From Kumtagia sp964244725 (GTDB lineage Bacteria > Pseudomonadota > Alphaproteobacteria > Rhizobiales > Rhizobiaceae), in the NCBI GenBank assembly GCA_964244725.1, contig CAXTJQ010000002.1:310001-374000 (forward strand): DNA of 64,000 nucleotides, written 5' to 3'. The notes under the pieces are model-generated. The model did no database searches. It had not been told where the DNA came from and saw nothing but the letters and a program-made list of their open reading frames with translations. This document shows positions 24,748 to 33,028 of this stretch, piece by piece. The position numbers and the translations under genes were made by a program. Numbering within the stretch: position 1 is the first letter of the stretch; every line of letters begins with the position of its first letter.

Positions 24748-26817
24748 TCAGTCTCTTGCGCGCCGCGCCGCGTGCCCCTCGCGTCCGCGCCGTCTCGGCG
24801 TTGCATCGCCGGCGACTCCGTCCTCGCTGACGGTCTTGCGCGGCGGCAGTCTGACCGCCGCCGAAAGCTTCGGAAAGGGATCGACCTTGTTCGGCAGCGC
24901 CATGGCGTCGATGAACAATTGCTGGAAATGCGGCTCCAGCGCCGTCTCGATCTTCTCGATCCGGCTGACCTGGGTTTCGATCTCGCGGCGGTGATCGCGG
25001 TTGAGCAGCGCCATCAGCGCGCCCGTGCCGGCGGCGTTGCCGACCGCCTTGACCTCGGCCAGGTCGCAATCGGGGATGAGGCCGAGCACCATGGCGTATT
25101 TCGGATCGATGAACGAGCCGAATGCGCCCGCGAAGCGGATCGTGTCGACCGTCTCGACGCCCTGCTTTTCCATCAGCAGCTTCACGCCGGCATAAAGCGC
25201 CGCCTTGGCGAGCTGGATCGCGCGGATATCGTTCTGCGTCACGGTGATCTTCGGGTCGCCGTCGCGCAGCAGGTATGACCAGGTGCGCCCGTTTCTGACG
25301 ATGCGCGCGGATCGCGCGGCGAGCGCTCCGTCGACGACGCCATCCTCGGAAATGACCCCCGACAGGTACATCTCGGCGACGACCTCGATGATCGCCGAGC
25401 CGCAGATGCCGGTGACGCCGGTGGCGGAAGCGGCTTTCTCGAAGCCGTCCTCGTCCGACCATCCGTCGACGCCGATGATGCGGTATTTCGGCTCCAGCGT
25501 TTGCGCGTCGATGCGCACGCGCTCGATCGCGCCGGGCGCCGCGCGCTGGCCCGACGAAATCTCCGCGCCCTCGAAGGCGGGTCCCGTGGGCGAGGACGCC
25601 GCGACGACCCGCGCGCGGTTGCCGAGCACGATCTCGGCGTTGGTGCCGACATCGACCAGCAGCATCATGCGATCCTGGCGGTATGGGCCTTCGGACAAGG
25701 TCGCGCCGGCGGCGTCCGCGCCGACATGGCCGGCGATGCAGGGCAGCATGTAAAGCCGCGCGCCGCGATTGACGCTGATGTCGATCTCATGCGCCCAGAC
25801 CTGCAGAGCGCCGGAAACGGCGAGCGCGAACGGCGCCTGGCCGAGTTCGGTCGGATCGATGCCGAGAAACAGATGATGCATGATCGGGTTGCCGACGAAG
25901 ACGCAGTCGAAGATGTCGTTGCGGTCGACGCCGCCCTCCGCGCAAACATTGCCGATCAGCGTGTTGACGGCCTCGCGCACGGCCTTTGTCATCGCCTCGC
26001 GGCCGTCCGGGTTCATCATCACGTAGGAAACCCGGCTCATCAGGTCCTCGCCGAAGCGGATTTGCGGATTGGATGCGCCCGAGGTCGCGACGATGCGGCC
26101 CGACAGCAGCGAGACCAGGTGCATGGCGATGGTGGTCGAACCGATGTCGCAGGCGATGCCATAGGCCTCGTTCTTCAGGCCCGGATAAAGTGCGGTGATG
26201 AACGGCCGCGCCGATTCCATGTCTCGGTGGATGGCGGCGGTGACAGCCCAGTTGCCTTTGCGGAGAACGGCCTGCACCTGTGCGATGAGATGCGGCGCGA
26301 CGAGCAGGTCCTTGAAACCCCAGTCGCGCTCGATCACAACCTTTAACCGGTCGAGATCGCCGAGCGGCTTGTGCATGTCGGGTTCGTCGACCTCGACGTA
26401 GCACATCTGAACGGCCGCGTTGCGCTCGATGATGCGGTCGCTCGCCGCCTTTCGGATGGTCTGCGCGTTGATGACCGTGTCCTGCGGCACATCGATGACG
26501 AGGTCGCCCTGGACGGTCGCCGAACAGGAGAGACGGCGGCCCTCGGGCAGGCCGCGCACGCGCTCATAGCGCTCTTCCTTGGCGCCCTTGGGCGAAATGT
26601 GGGCGTTCGACGAGACGATCTTGTGTTTTGCGAAATTGCCTTCCTGCACCTCGATCTGACAGCGCCCGCAGGTCGCCCGCCCGCCGCAGACGCTCTCGAC
26701 ATAGACGCCAAGCGACCGCGCCGCATCGAGCAGCGGCGTGCCGACCGGAAACCGCCCTCGCTTGCCGGACGGCATGAACAGGACCAGGGGATCGGTGGGA
26801 GAGAAGGGCGCGTTCAT
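24748..26817 (-). CDS. RamA-like corrinoid activation protein (2Fe-2S/ASKHA, DUF4445)
   Basis: A 689-residue protein. The N-terminal domain is a plant-type 2Fe-2S ferredoxin with C44, C50, C53 (VCGGRATCGRC) and C98. The rest is an ASKHA-type ATPase fold with ACDIGSTTIAMHLVSL and LLVDVGTNAEIVLG. Such proteins reduce Co(II) corrinoid back to the Co(I) state using ATP (RamA/RACo group). The last 20 residues are Arg-rich (PRRRGREGHAARRARD). It is the downstream end of the minus-strand one-carbon cluster and is separated from the DHPS-fold gene by a toxin-antitoxin pair and a Uma2 gene. A degenerate copy of its 5' end lies at 27546-27654. Confidence 0.9.
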   Translation of the reverse strand: MNAPFSPTDPLVLFMPSGKRGRFPVGTPLLDAARSLGVYVESVCGGRATCGRCQIEVQEGNFAKHKIVSSNAHISPKGAKEERYERVRGLPEGRRLSCSATVQGDLVIDVPQDTVINAQTIRKAASDRIIERNAAVQMCYVEVDEPDMHKPLGDLDRLKVVIERDWGFKDLLVAPHLIAQVQAVLRKGNWAVTAAIHRDMESARPFITALYPGLKNEAYGIACDIGSTTIAMHLVSLLSGRIVATSGASNPQIRFGEDLMSRVSYVMMNPDGREAMTKAVREAVNTLIGNVCAEGGVDRNDIFDCVFVGNPIMHHLFLGIDPTELGQAPFALAVSGALQVWAHEIDISVNRGARLYMLPCIAGHVGADAAGATLSEGPYRQDRMMLLVDVGTNAEIVLGNRARVVAASSPTGPAFEGAEISSGQRAAPGAIERVRIDAQTLEPKYRIIGVDGWSDEDGFEKAASATGVTGICGSAIIEVVAEMYLSGVISEDGVVDGALAARSARIVRNGRTWSYLLRDGDPKITVTQNDIRAIQLAKAALYAGVKLLMEKQGVETVDTIRFAGAFGSFIDPKYAMVLGLIPDCDLAEVKAVGNAAGTGALMALLNRDHRREIETQVSRIEKIETALEPHFQQLFIDAMALPNKVDPFPKLSAAVRLPPRKTVSEDGVAGDATPRRRGREGHAARRARD
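26709..26817 (-). repeat. Direct repeat copy 1: 5' end of the ramA-like gene
   Basis: These 109 bases, the first 36 codons of the ramA-like gene, recur at 27546-27654 in the same orientation. I count 14 mismatches by eye, about 87 percent identity. The two copies flank the Uma2 gene. Confidence 0.85.
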
Positions 26818-26827
26818 AAGCTCGTTG

Positions 26828-27451
26828 TCATGAATCCGAGGCCGGGGCGAGGCCTTCGAAGATCTCGGAGAGTTTCAGAGTGACGTCGAGTTCCGGAAGT
26901 TCGATGGTGTCTTCCTGGTTGTCGAAGGCCTGAAGCGTCGGCGTTCCATTGCCGCTGCGCGTATGCAGTTGTACGCGAAGCTGATCCGGATCGATGATCA
27001 GAACATAAGTCAAAGTTTGAATCTGCCAGTATTCGGTGACCTTGCCTACGAGCTCGAAGTTTTTTGTGGATGGTGACAGAATTTCGACGATGAGTTTCGG
27101 ATGTTTGAGGATGTAGCCCTCGTCCGGCCGTGTCAGGCAATCAATGACAAGGTCGGGATAGCGAATCTGGTCGCGCCCGGTCTCGACCGCCGCGTCGTTG
27201 GCGAATGCTTTGCAGGGGCCGCCCCGAAGCTGGTTTCCAACCACGCGGGATAAGTTGCTATTGACCGTGTTGTGGCGCTGGCTCGCGCCAGTCATCATCG
27301 TCGGCGCGGTTTGCCCTGGAAGGCTCACCGGTACGGGCTGGCGCTTGAGGACCGGATAGCCGGCGATGAGTTCGTAGCTCTCCTCCTGACTCTCCAGCCA
27401 GACGAAGAACTCCTCGACGGTCCATTTGCGCTGCTTCTGGGCGACGGTCAT
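26828..27451 (-). CDS. Uma2 family (PD-(D/E)XK-like) endonuclease
   Basis: A 207-residue Uma2/DUF820 protein. Typical features are the N-terminal WTVEEFFVWLESQEESYELI stretch, IRYPDLVIDC and PKLIVEILSPSTKNFE, which supply the Asp and the ExK-like core of the nuclease fold. No role is established; the family is abundant in cyanobacteria and scattered elsewhere. Base composition is lower in GC than the neighbours, suggesting acquisition. It lies between two copies of the ramA 5' end, and its ATG at 27451 overlaps the stop of the degenerate copy by four bases. Confidence 0.8.
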   Translation of the reverse strand: MTVAQKQRKWTVEEFFVWLESQEESYELIAGYPVLKRQPVPVSLPGQTAPTMMTGASQRHNTVNSNLSRVVGNQLRGGPCKAFANDAAVETGRDQIRYPDLVIDCLTRPDEGYILKHPKLIVEILSPSTKNFELVGKVTEYWQIQTLTYVLIIDPDQLRVQLHTRSGNGTPTLQAFDNQEDTIELPELDVTLKLSEIFEGLAPASDS

Positions 27452-27654
27452 TGGTCGGCGAGGCCTCCAGCGCGGGGTTTACCAGTCTGCAACATAGCCG
27501 CCTGACGCTGCTGCGTCACGCTGCGTACGGTGAACGCCCGCTCGGCAAGCGACCGCGCCGCATTGAGCAGCTGCGCGCCGACCGGAAACCGCCCGCGCTT
27601 GCACGAAGGCATGAAAAGGACGAGAGGACCGGTGGGGGAGAAGGGTGCGTTCAC
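27448..27654 (-). pseudogene. Degenerate duplicate of the ramA-like 5' end
   Basis: A 68-codon frame whose first 36 codons match the ramA-like N-terminus (MNAPFSP... through AARSL). The ATG has become GTG (27654). After Leu36 the similarity stops and an unrelated 32-residue tail follows, ending at the Uma2 start. The ferredoxin Cys residues are absent, so it cannot work as a reactivase. It reads as a fragment left by insertion and partial duplication. It could still supply a leader for coupled Uma2 translation. Confidence 0.7.
27546..27654 (-). repeat. Direct repeat copy 2: degenerate ramA-like 5' end
   Basis: Partner of the 109-base segment at 26709-26817, with about 14 differences. The start codon is changed from ATG to GTG. 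The divergence suggests the event is not recent or that the copy came from a related strain. Confidence 0.85.
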
Positions 27655-27676
27655 GAATGATCCGATCAGCCGGCCT

Positions 27677-27937
27677 TCAACCGTTCAGACCGCGTACAAG
27701 CGCTTCCCGAATCACGTCGGAGAAAGCGACTCCGCGTGCATGAGCTTCGGCTCGGGCGGTTTCGGCGAGGTCTTTCGGTATCAAAACATAGCTTTCGTTC
27801 TCGGGCGCGTTCATCGCAAGGTCCCATGGAATGAAGCCAGACATGTCGTATTCGGACAGGTCAGCCGTGGCGACGAAGTCCTCCGCCTCTTCATCAGTGT
27901 GAAAGACGGGAAATTGCTTCAGGGCTGTCGCTTTCAT
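27677..27937 (-). CDS. BrnA-like antitoxin (CopG/ribbon-helix-helix type)
   Basis: An 86-residue protein. The core PVFHTDEEAEDFVATADLSEYD matches BrnA/CopG-type antitoxins, and the C-terminal half (LIPKDLAETARAEAHARGVAF) is a ribbon-helix-helix-like DNA-binding segment. A strong AAGGAGG site lies nine bases before the ATG at 27937. The gene overlaps the 3' end of the upstream toxin gene by 44 bases. Antitoxins of this type bind the toxin and repress the operon. Confidence 0.8.
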   Translation of the reverse strand: MKATALKQFPVFHTDEEAEDFVATADLSEYDMSGFIPWDLAMNAPENESYVLIPKDLAETARAEAHARGVAFSDVIREALVRGLNG

Positions 27938-28205
27938 AGCGCCGCACCTCCTTCTGATGCATGTAACGAGCACTGATGGGACGGATGTAGGTGAACTTGC
28001 CTTGCAGGCGCAACGTGAAGACGACGAATAAATGACGTCCCGTGCTGTCCGGCCCGATTGCCCTTAATCTTGCCTCCCGATTGTAAGGATCGCGCCAGAG
28101 GCTTGGGCGCGTCGCGAGAAACGCCTCGATGTCATTCTGCGAAAGTCCGTGCTGTCCACATTTGGGCCAATTCCCGTCGTCCCACTCCACGACGATCAGA
28201 GGCAC
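27894..28205 (-). CDS. BrnT-like toxin
   Basis: A 103-residue RelE-like protein with the BrnT layout: an N-terminal VVEWDDGNWPKCGQHGLS segment, then a RLRAIGPDSTGRHLFVVFTLR beta-hairpin, and a RPISARYMHQKEVRRYES helix. BrnT is a ribonuclease toxin. The toxin gene precedes the antitoxin, as in brnTA. It begins 29 bases after the stop of the methyl-THF:corrinoid methyltransferase gene, so the pair has entered the one-carbon operon. Confidence 0.8.
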   Translation of the reverse strand: MPLIVVEWDDGNWPKCGQHGLSQNDIEAFLATRPSLWRDPYNREARLRAIGPDSTGRHLFVVFTLRLQGKFTYIRPISARYMHQKEVRRYESDSPEAISRLSH

Positions 28206-28234
28206 GCCTCTCGACCCAGAGCACCAATGCTATT

Positions 28235-29209
28235 TCACCCCCGTCCCATCCGCGCTTCCCTTCCACCCCGCCGCCGCCCGCCGCCCGCCGCCGCTTCGCC
28301 TGGCGCGGTCAAGGCCACCGGCGCGGCGATGGCCTGGCCGCCGTCGCCCGGCTTGTAGTCCTTGTAGGTCCTGATCCAGTTGGCGCAGTCCCTGTCCGTG
28401 CCGTTGAGCACGTTGGCCGCGCGCACCGCCTCCATCTCCTGCGGGCGGACCGGGTTCATGATCGCGGAGGTCATGCCGGCGCCGATCACCATCGGGATGA
28501 AGCCGGCGTTGATGCCGTGGCGGTGCGGCAGGCCGAACGAGATGTTCGACAGGCCGCAGGTGGTGTTGACCTTCAATTCCTCGCGCAGGCGGCGCAGCAA
28601 CGCGAAAACCTGACGGCCGGCGTCGCCTAGCGCGCCGATCGGCATGACCAGAGGGTCGACGACCACGTCGTAGGCCGGAATGCCGAAATCGGCGCAGCGC
28701 TCGACGATCTTCTTCGCCACTGCGAAGCGCACGTCCGGGTCCATGGAGATGCCGGTCTCGTCGTTGGAGATCGCGACGACCGGCACGTTGTACTTCTTGA
28801 CCAGCGGCAGGATCGCCTCGAGCTTCTCCTCCTCGCCGGTGACCGAGTTGACCAGCGGCCGGCCCTTGGCGACGCGCAGCGCGGCCTCGATCGCGGCGGT
28901 GACCGAACTGTCGATCGACAGCGGCAGATCGACGGTGTTCTGGACGATTTCCAGTGTTTGCACGAGCAGGCCTGGTTCGGTCTCGTTGGGATTGACGGAG
29001 GTCACGCCGGCGTTGACGTCGAGCATGGTGGCGCCGCAGGCGGCCTGTTCCAATGCATCGCGGATGACCGTCTCGAAATTGCCGGCCGCCATCTCGGCCG
29101 CGAGCTTCTTGCGGCCTGTCGGATTGATCCTTTCGCCGATCACGCAGAAAGGCTGGTCGAACCCGATGATGATTTCGCGGCTGGCCGAGGCGACGATCGT
29201 CCGGGTCAT
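28235..29209 (-). CDS. Methyltetrahydrofolate:corrinoid methyltransferase (DHPS-fold, MtgA/MtvA-like)
   Basis: A 324-residue pterin-binding TIM barrel of the dihydropteroate-synthase-like group. Key segments are FCVIGERINPTGRKKL, TMLDVNAGV, PLSIDSS and the late TTCGLSNISFGLP. These are the pterin-site signatures of methyl-THF:corrinoid methyltransferases (AcsE, MtgA, MetH domain 2). The expected reaction here is transfer of methyl from the corrinoid protein to THF. The last 25 residues are Gly/Arg-rich (GGGRRRGGREARMGRG) and are not part of the barrel. Downstream of metF on the same strand with 75 bases between. Confidence 0.9.
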   Translation of the reverse strand: MTRTIVASASREIIIGFDQPFCVIGERINPTGRKKLAAEMAAGNFETVIRDALEQAACGATMLDVNAGVTSVNPNETEPGLLVQTLEIVQNTVDLPLSIDSSVTAAIEAALRVAKGRPLVNSVTGEEEKLEAILPLVKKYNVPVVAISNDETGISMDPDVRFAVAKKIVERCADFGIPAYDVVVDPLVMPIGALGDAGRQVFALLRRLREELKVNTTCGLSNISFGLPHRHGINAGFIPMVIGAGMTSAIMNPVRPQEMEAVRAANVLNGTDRDCANWIRTYKDYKPGDGGQAIAAPVALTAPGEAAAGGGRRRGGREARMGRG

Positions 29210-29223
29210 GACATTCTCCGTTG

Positions 29224-29247
29224 GGACATAAAGAGTTCTTTATATCG
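29224..29247 (-). promoter_or_regulatory. Palindromic leader motif of the methyl-THF:corrinoid methyltransferase gene
   Basis: Contains ATAAAGA-GT-TCTTTAT (29228-29243), a perfect inverted repeat in AT-rich sequence, 15 bases before the start codon. In gene orientation the 22-base core matches the motif before bmt (42898-42924) at 17 of 22 positions. It may be a repressor site or an RNA hairpin near the ribosome site. Confidence 0.5.
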
Positions 29248-29284
29248 TTATCTGATTTCGTTCAAGTCATCGACTCGAACCGTG

Positions 29285-30385
29285 TCAGTGAGCCGACGCC
29301 TTGACCATTTCGGTCTGGGTCTCGGTGATGTCGTCATGCAGGATGTGCCCCAGCCGGTCGGCGACCATCCGGTCGTCGCGTCTGATCTCGCGCTTCCAGG
29401 GCTGTCGTCCCTTCAGCACGCCGGAATCGTCGACGATCTCGGCGACATATTCTTCCTGGCGGTAAGCCATGACGTGCACGCCTGAAACGCCGGCGATGTC
29501 CTTGACCTCGTTGATGATGTCAATGCAGAGCCGCTTGCCCTCGGCCTTCTGGTCCTTGGCGCCTTCGAGCCGCTTGATAACCGATTCGGGAATATGAATG
29601 CCGGGCACGTTGGCGCGGATCCATTTGGCGGTCTTGGCCGAGGCCAGCGGGCCGACGCCGACGAGGACGAAGACCTTCTCCGTATGCCCTAGGTCCCGCG
29701 CGTTCTGCATGAAGGTTCTGAACATCGGCACGTCGAAGCAGTACTGGCTTTGGACGAATTGCGCGCCTGCGACGATCTTCTTGCCGAGATGGATCGGCCG
29801 GAAGTCGAAGGGCGGGGCGAAGGGATTGACGGCTGCGCCGAGGAATATCCGCGGCGGCGTCGATAGTTTTCGACCCGACAGGAACTTGCCGTTGTCGCGC
29901 ATGATGCGGCAGGTTTCGAGCAGCGACATGCAATCAAGGTCGAACACAGGCTTGGCGCCTGGCTGGTCGCCGGCCTGGACGCCGTCGCCGGTCAGGCAAA
30001 GCATGTTGGCCACGCCCATCGCCGCGCCGCCGAGTACATCGCCTTGGATGGCGATGCGGTTCCTGTCGCGGCAGGCGATCTGCATGATCGGAGCATAGCC
30101 CATGCGGGTCAGCAGCGCGCAGATCCCCACCGACGACATGTGGCAGTTGGCGCCGGAGGCGTCGACGGCATTGATGGCGTCGACCCAGCCGTCGAAGACC
30201 TTGGCGCGGTTGTAGACATCCTCCGGGTCGGCGCTGTCGGGCGGATTGAGTTCGGTGGTGACAGCGAACTCGCCCCGGCGCAGCACGCGCTCCAGCCGTC
30301 CGCGCGAGGAATGGCCGGGCAGGGGATCGAGCGGCAGGTGGACGCCGTCCGGGTTTTCGTCAGGTTGCGGAAACGTCGGCTGCAT
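29285..30385 (-). CDS. Methylenetetrahydrofolate reductase, MetF-like catalytic subunit
   Basis: A 366-residue MTHFR TIM barrel with FAVTTELNPPDSADPE near the N-terminus (catalytic Glu in TTELNPP), MLCLTGDGVQAGD and AGAQFVQSQYCFD. It interconverts methylene-THF and methyl-THF. In this setting it probably runs in the oxidative direction on methyl-THF delivered by the corrinoid enzyme. Its start overlaps the metV-like stop by one base (TGATG), so the two subunits are translationally coupled. The N-terminal ~30 residues are an extension. Confidence 0.88.
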   Translation of the reverse strand: MQPTFPQPDENPDGVHLPLDPLPGHSSRGRLERVLRRGEFAVTTELNPPDSADPEDVYNRAKVFDGWVDAINAVDASGANCHMSSVGICALLTRMGYAPIMQIACRDRNRIAIQGDVLGGAAMGVANMLCLTGDGVQAGDQPGAKPVFDLDCMSLLETCRIMRDNGKFLSGRKLSTPPRIFLGAAVNPFAPPFDFRPIHLGKKIVAGAQFVQSQYCFDVPMFRTFMQNARDLGHTEKVFVLVGVGPLASAKTAKWIRANVPGIHIPESVIKRLEGAKDQKAEGKRLCIDIINEVKDIAGVSGVHVMAYRQEEYVAEIVDDSGVLKGRQPWKREIRRDDRMVADRLGHILHDDITETQTEMVKASAH

Positions 30386-31038
30386 CAGGCCGCCGCTTGA
30401 GGTCTGGCCGCTTCCTTTGCCGCAGCCGCTTGCGCGGTCACCCGAAGCCAGGCCGAAGTCTCGCGCAGGGACTGGTCGACGGGCTTCTGCACCGTCAGGA
30501 TCGCATCGCCGTTGACCATCTGACGCGAGCCTTCCCAGGCCTTGACCCAGACGCAGGGCATGTCCGGCTCGACCTCGCAATTGCCGTTGGCGCGCACGCC
30601 GCCGCAGGGGCCGTTGCGCAATTGCTTAGGGCAGTTCATCGGGCACGACATGCCGGTCGACGACAAGACGCATTGGCCGCACATGCGGCAATCGAACATG
30701 AAACCTTTGACTCGGCTTTCGACGAACTTGATCGGCGCTTCGACCCGGCCGTAGCCGATGCCTTTCCAGAGAGGGTGGAGCAGGAGAAAGACATCCGAGA
30801 AACGCGAGTAGAACCATTCGAGCAGGCGAGAGTGGCGGACGGCCCAGAGGCGGATCGCGAAGGATCGCTGGACGCGCCGCTGCGGCGACACGTCGGCCGG
30901 CTTGTAGGCGCTCTTGGGCGCCGTCATCTTGACGATCGACGCCTGGGTCACGCCGGCCGCCGCGGTCGGCGGCAACGTCTCGGGAGCGGCGCTTGCCGGT
31001 CCTCGGGCCGTCGTGGAGGCAGATTGCGCCTCAGTCAT
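30385..31038 (-). CDS. MetV-like Cys-rich partner of methylenetetrahydrofolate reductase
   Basis: A 217-residue protein of the methylene-THF reductase C-terminal/MetV family. Residues 117-162 hold eight Cys (C117, C120, C123, C132, C136, C145, C154, C162) with CRMCGQCVLS and NGPCGG, the pattern that binds metal or Fe-S clusters in acetogen MetV. MetV and MetF form a ferredoxin- or pyridine-nucleotide-linked reductase. Residues 1-55 are Ala/Pro/Thr-rich and disordered, and the C-terminus is Ala-rich. Coupled to metF downstream and overlapping the upstream virulence-factor-domain gene by eight bases. Confidence 0.85.
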   Translation of the reverse strand: MTEAQSASTTARGPASAAPETLPPTAAAGVTQASIVKMTAPKSAYKPADVSPQRRVQRSFAIRLWAVRHSRLLEWFYSRFSDVFLLLHPLWKGIGYGRVEAPIKFVESRVKGFMFDCRMCGQCVLSSTGMSCPMNCPKQLRNGPCGGVRANGNCEVEPDMPCVWVKAWEGSRQMVNGDAILTVQKPVDQSLRETSAWLRVTAQAAAAKEAARPQAAA

Positions 31039-31333
31039 CGGATTTCCCTCCGGTTTTCACCAGGGCAACCAGCGCATCGCGATCGAATTTCGCGTCGAGA
31101 TCGGCCATCGCCTTGTCGGCCTCGGCTTCCAGGTCGTCGCCGACGGGAATGGGATCCGCCTTGCGCCACTCGGCCAGGTAGTCGTCGCTGCCGCCGGCGC
31201 CCGTGCGCATCGCCGCCATGTCGATCGCCTCGGTGAAGCGCAAGGGCAACTCGCGCTTGGCGCTCGTCCGGCCTCTCTTGACGATGACCTGCGCGGGGAT
31301 ATCGCGCCAGTAGACGACGATCAGATCGGCCAT
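31031..31333 (-). CDS. Virulence-factor domain protein (PF13769-like) linked to metVF
   Basis: A 100-residue protein with LIVVYWRDIPAQVIV and a KRELPLRFTEAIDMAAMR segment, typical of the short 'virulence factor' domain proteins found next to methylene-THF reductase genes in Alphaproteobacteria. The name comes from an old annotation and no function is known. Its stop overlaps metV, so it may be an assembly factor or third subunit of the reductase (inference). The ATG at 31333 was chosen as the start of the conserved part. Confidence 0.75.
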   Translation of the reverse strand: MADLIVVYWRDIPAQVIVKRGRTSAKRELPLRFTEAIDMAAMRTGAGGSDDYLAEWRKADPIPVGDDLEAEADKAMADLDAKFDRDALVALVKTGGKSDD

Positions 31334-31457
31334 GCGAACTCGCTGATTTTTCTGCCGCGAGCATTGCCGCATGCGCCAGACCCAAGCTTCTCGTCAGACG
31401 ACGCCTTCGCCTTCAAATGCGACTTTGCCTATGGCGCACTCCGGCAATCGGCCTAGG

Positions 31458-32252
31458 TCACCAGACGCCGCGGACGATGCCTGTCCACAGGTAGCGCCAG
31501 ATCGTCGGGTGATACCATTGCTGTGACGGGAGAGCGGGGACGATCGGACGACCGGCTCCGTTCAGGACATCCTCGATGGCGCGTATGCAGATATCGCGCG
31601 AGAAGGCCGCCTGGGTCTGCGCATAGGTTGCGATCGTATCGCCCGGCAACGGTTTTCCACGCGCCTGGTAAAGGATCGCGCCGGTGTCGACCCCGGCATC
31701 GACCAAATGGACCGTCGCGCCGAAATTGTCGGGATCGCCGCTGGCCAGCGCCCAGTAGCCGCCGTTCATGCCGCGATATCTGGGCGTGATGCCGGCATGG
31801 TAGTTCAGCACCGGACAGGGCATCGCCGCCAGCGTGGCGCGGCCAAGTAGCCGGCAGCCGGCCAGCAGCACGACCTGCGCGCCAGCCTTTTTGACGGCGT
31901 CGACAAGGTCGGGACTATTTGCCGATCCGATCCTGACGACCGTATCTTCGGTCGGGCCGGCGGGATCGATCTCGTTCGATCCGACGCCCTGGCGCCTTTG
32001 AAGCATCTTCGTCATGCGGACGAGCGCCATCGTGCCCAATTGCCCGGCGGCCGAGACGATGCCCAGCTTACGGGCGCGTTTGCGCAGCAACGCCAGCTTG
32101 GACTCCGGCTTTTCCAGGATCACTATCGGCTGCCCGAAATGCGAGGCGATCGCGTGGACCAGGCCCCAGATATGGGATCCGCCCTCGGTGACCACCGCGA
32201 TTTTTGCGGGACTCGATGGTCGCGTTGGACTGTCCGTGCGCAATGCCGTCAT
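31458..32252 (-). CDS. Formyltransferase family protein
   Basis: A 264-residue protein with the formyl-THF-dependent transferase fold. The catalytic triad is visible as N150, H152 (LNYHAGITPRYRG) and D189 (VDAGVDTG). The acceptor could be an amino sugar or another amine. It is not a canonical PurN, PurU or Fmt, because the N-terminus has an unusual ~90-residue region. It lies between the metVF unit and DUF1638. Since THF carries the one-carbon units here, it may consume formyl-THF made from methyl groups, but this is context only. Confidence 0.75.
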   Translation of the reverse strand: MTALRTDSPTRPSSPAKIAVVTEGGSHIWGLVHAIASHFGQPIVILEKPESKLALLRKRARKLGIVSAAGQLGTMALVRMTKMLQRRQGVGSNEIDPAGPTEDTVVRIGSANSPDLVDAVKKAGAQVVLLAGCRLLGRATLAAMPCPVLNYHAGITPRYRGMNGGYWALASGDPDNFGATVHLVDAGVDTGAILYQARGKPLPGDTIATYAQTQAAFSRDICIRAIEDVLNGAGRPIVPALPSQQWYHPTIWRYLWTGIVRGVW

Positions 32253-32318
32253 GTCGCAAACATCGCTCGAGTTGGCCGCCTGTCTTTCGACCCGCGAGGC
32301 ATCCTAGCGCCGTGCGCG

Positions 32319-32966
32319 TTAAGCCTTGGTGACGGACGCGCCGACAGGCGCATGAGCGGCGAGGAAAACGGCAAGGTCGCCATAGCCGGTGAAACGGCGT
32401 TCGTATTCAAGGTCGAGCAATCTCGCCGCATCCTCGGCGACACGGTCGAAATCCGGATTGTCCGTCTGCGCCAGATAGACGAGGCGCTCGTAGTTGCCGA
32501 AGAAATCCCGGATGAGTTCGGGGTGGCGATCGAGGCCGAGCGGCTTCATGAAGAAACTGTCGAAATGACGGCAGAGGAAATCGGTCATGTAGAAGGCCAG
32601 CATGTCGCGGTCTTCCTGCGCCGCATGCGCAGCGGCGCCCTGATAGGAGGCGAAGCAGTGCGGTCCGTCGAGCCGGAGAACGCCGTGCCGGGCCAGAACG
32701 TCGTCCAGCCTGCCCCCTGTGCCGCAGTCGGCGTATCCCGCCAGGATGTGGCGATAGCCGTCGGCTTTCGCCTTGACGATGGCATCGTCCATCGCGGGCG
32801 CGATGCGCTCGGGATGGAAATGGAATCCCGCCGGCAGACAGGTCAAGTCGAGGTGGTCGAGCGCCAGTTGAGCCTTCAGCGCCAGCATCTCGCGCGCGAG
32901 CATGCCGCAGGCGATGACGAGGACGCGGCTTGCTGGGACAGACCCTGATTCGAGTTGCTCATGCAC
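32319..32966 (-). CDS. DUF1638 domain-containing protein
   Basis: A DUF1638 protein of about 215 residues. Recognisable parts are VLVIACGMLAREMLAL near the N-terminus and LAGYADCGTGGRLDDVL in the middle, with conserved Cys, Asp and Gly. The family has no proven activity, but it recurs beside corrinoid methyltransferase genes. The start is uncertain: a GTG at 32966 follows a GGAAAAG site, while an in-frame ATG at 33002 has no clear ribosome site. It is the first gene of the minus-strand run to the metVF genes. Confidence 0.75.
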   Translation of the reverse strand: MHEQLESGSVPASRVLVIACGMLAREMLALKAQLALDHLDLTCLPAGFHFHPERIAPAMDDAIVKAKADGYRHILAGYADCGTGGRLDDVLARHGVLRLDGPHCFASYQGAAAHAAQEDRDMLAFYMTDFLCRHFDSFFMKPLGLDRHPELIRDFFGNYERLVYLAQTDNPDFDRVAEDAARLLDLEYERRFTGYGDLAVFLAAHAPVGASVTKA

Positions 32967-33028
32967 GGAACTTTTCCACACGGCGCCCGTTGACCGCCGC
33001 ATATCTATTCAACGAGGGATAAACGTTC

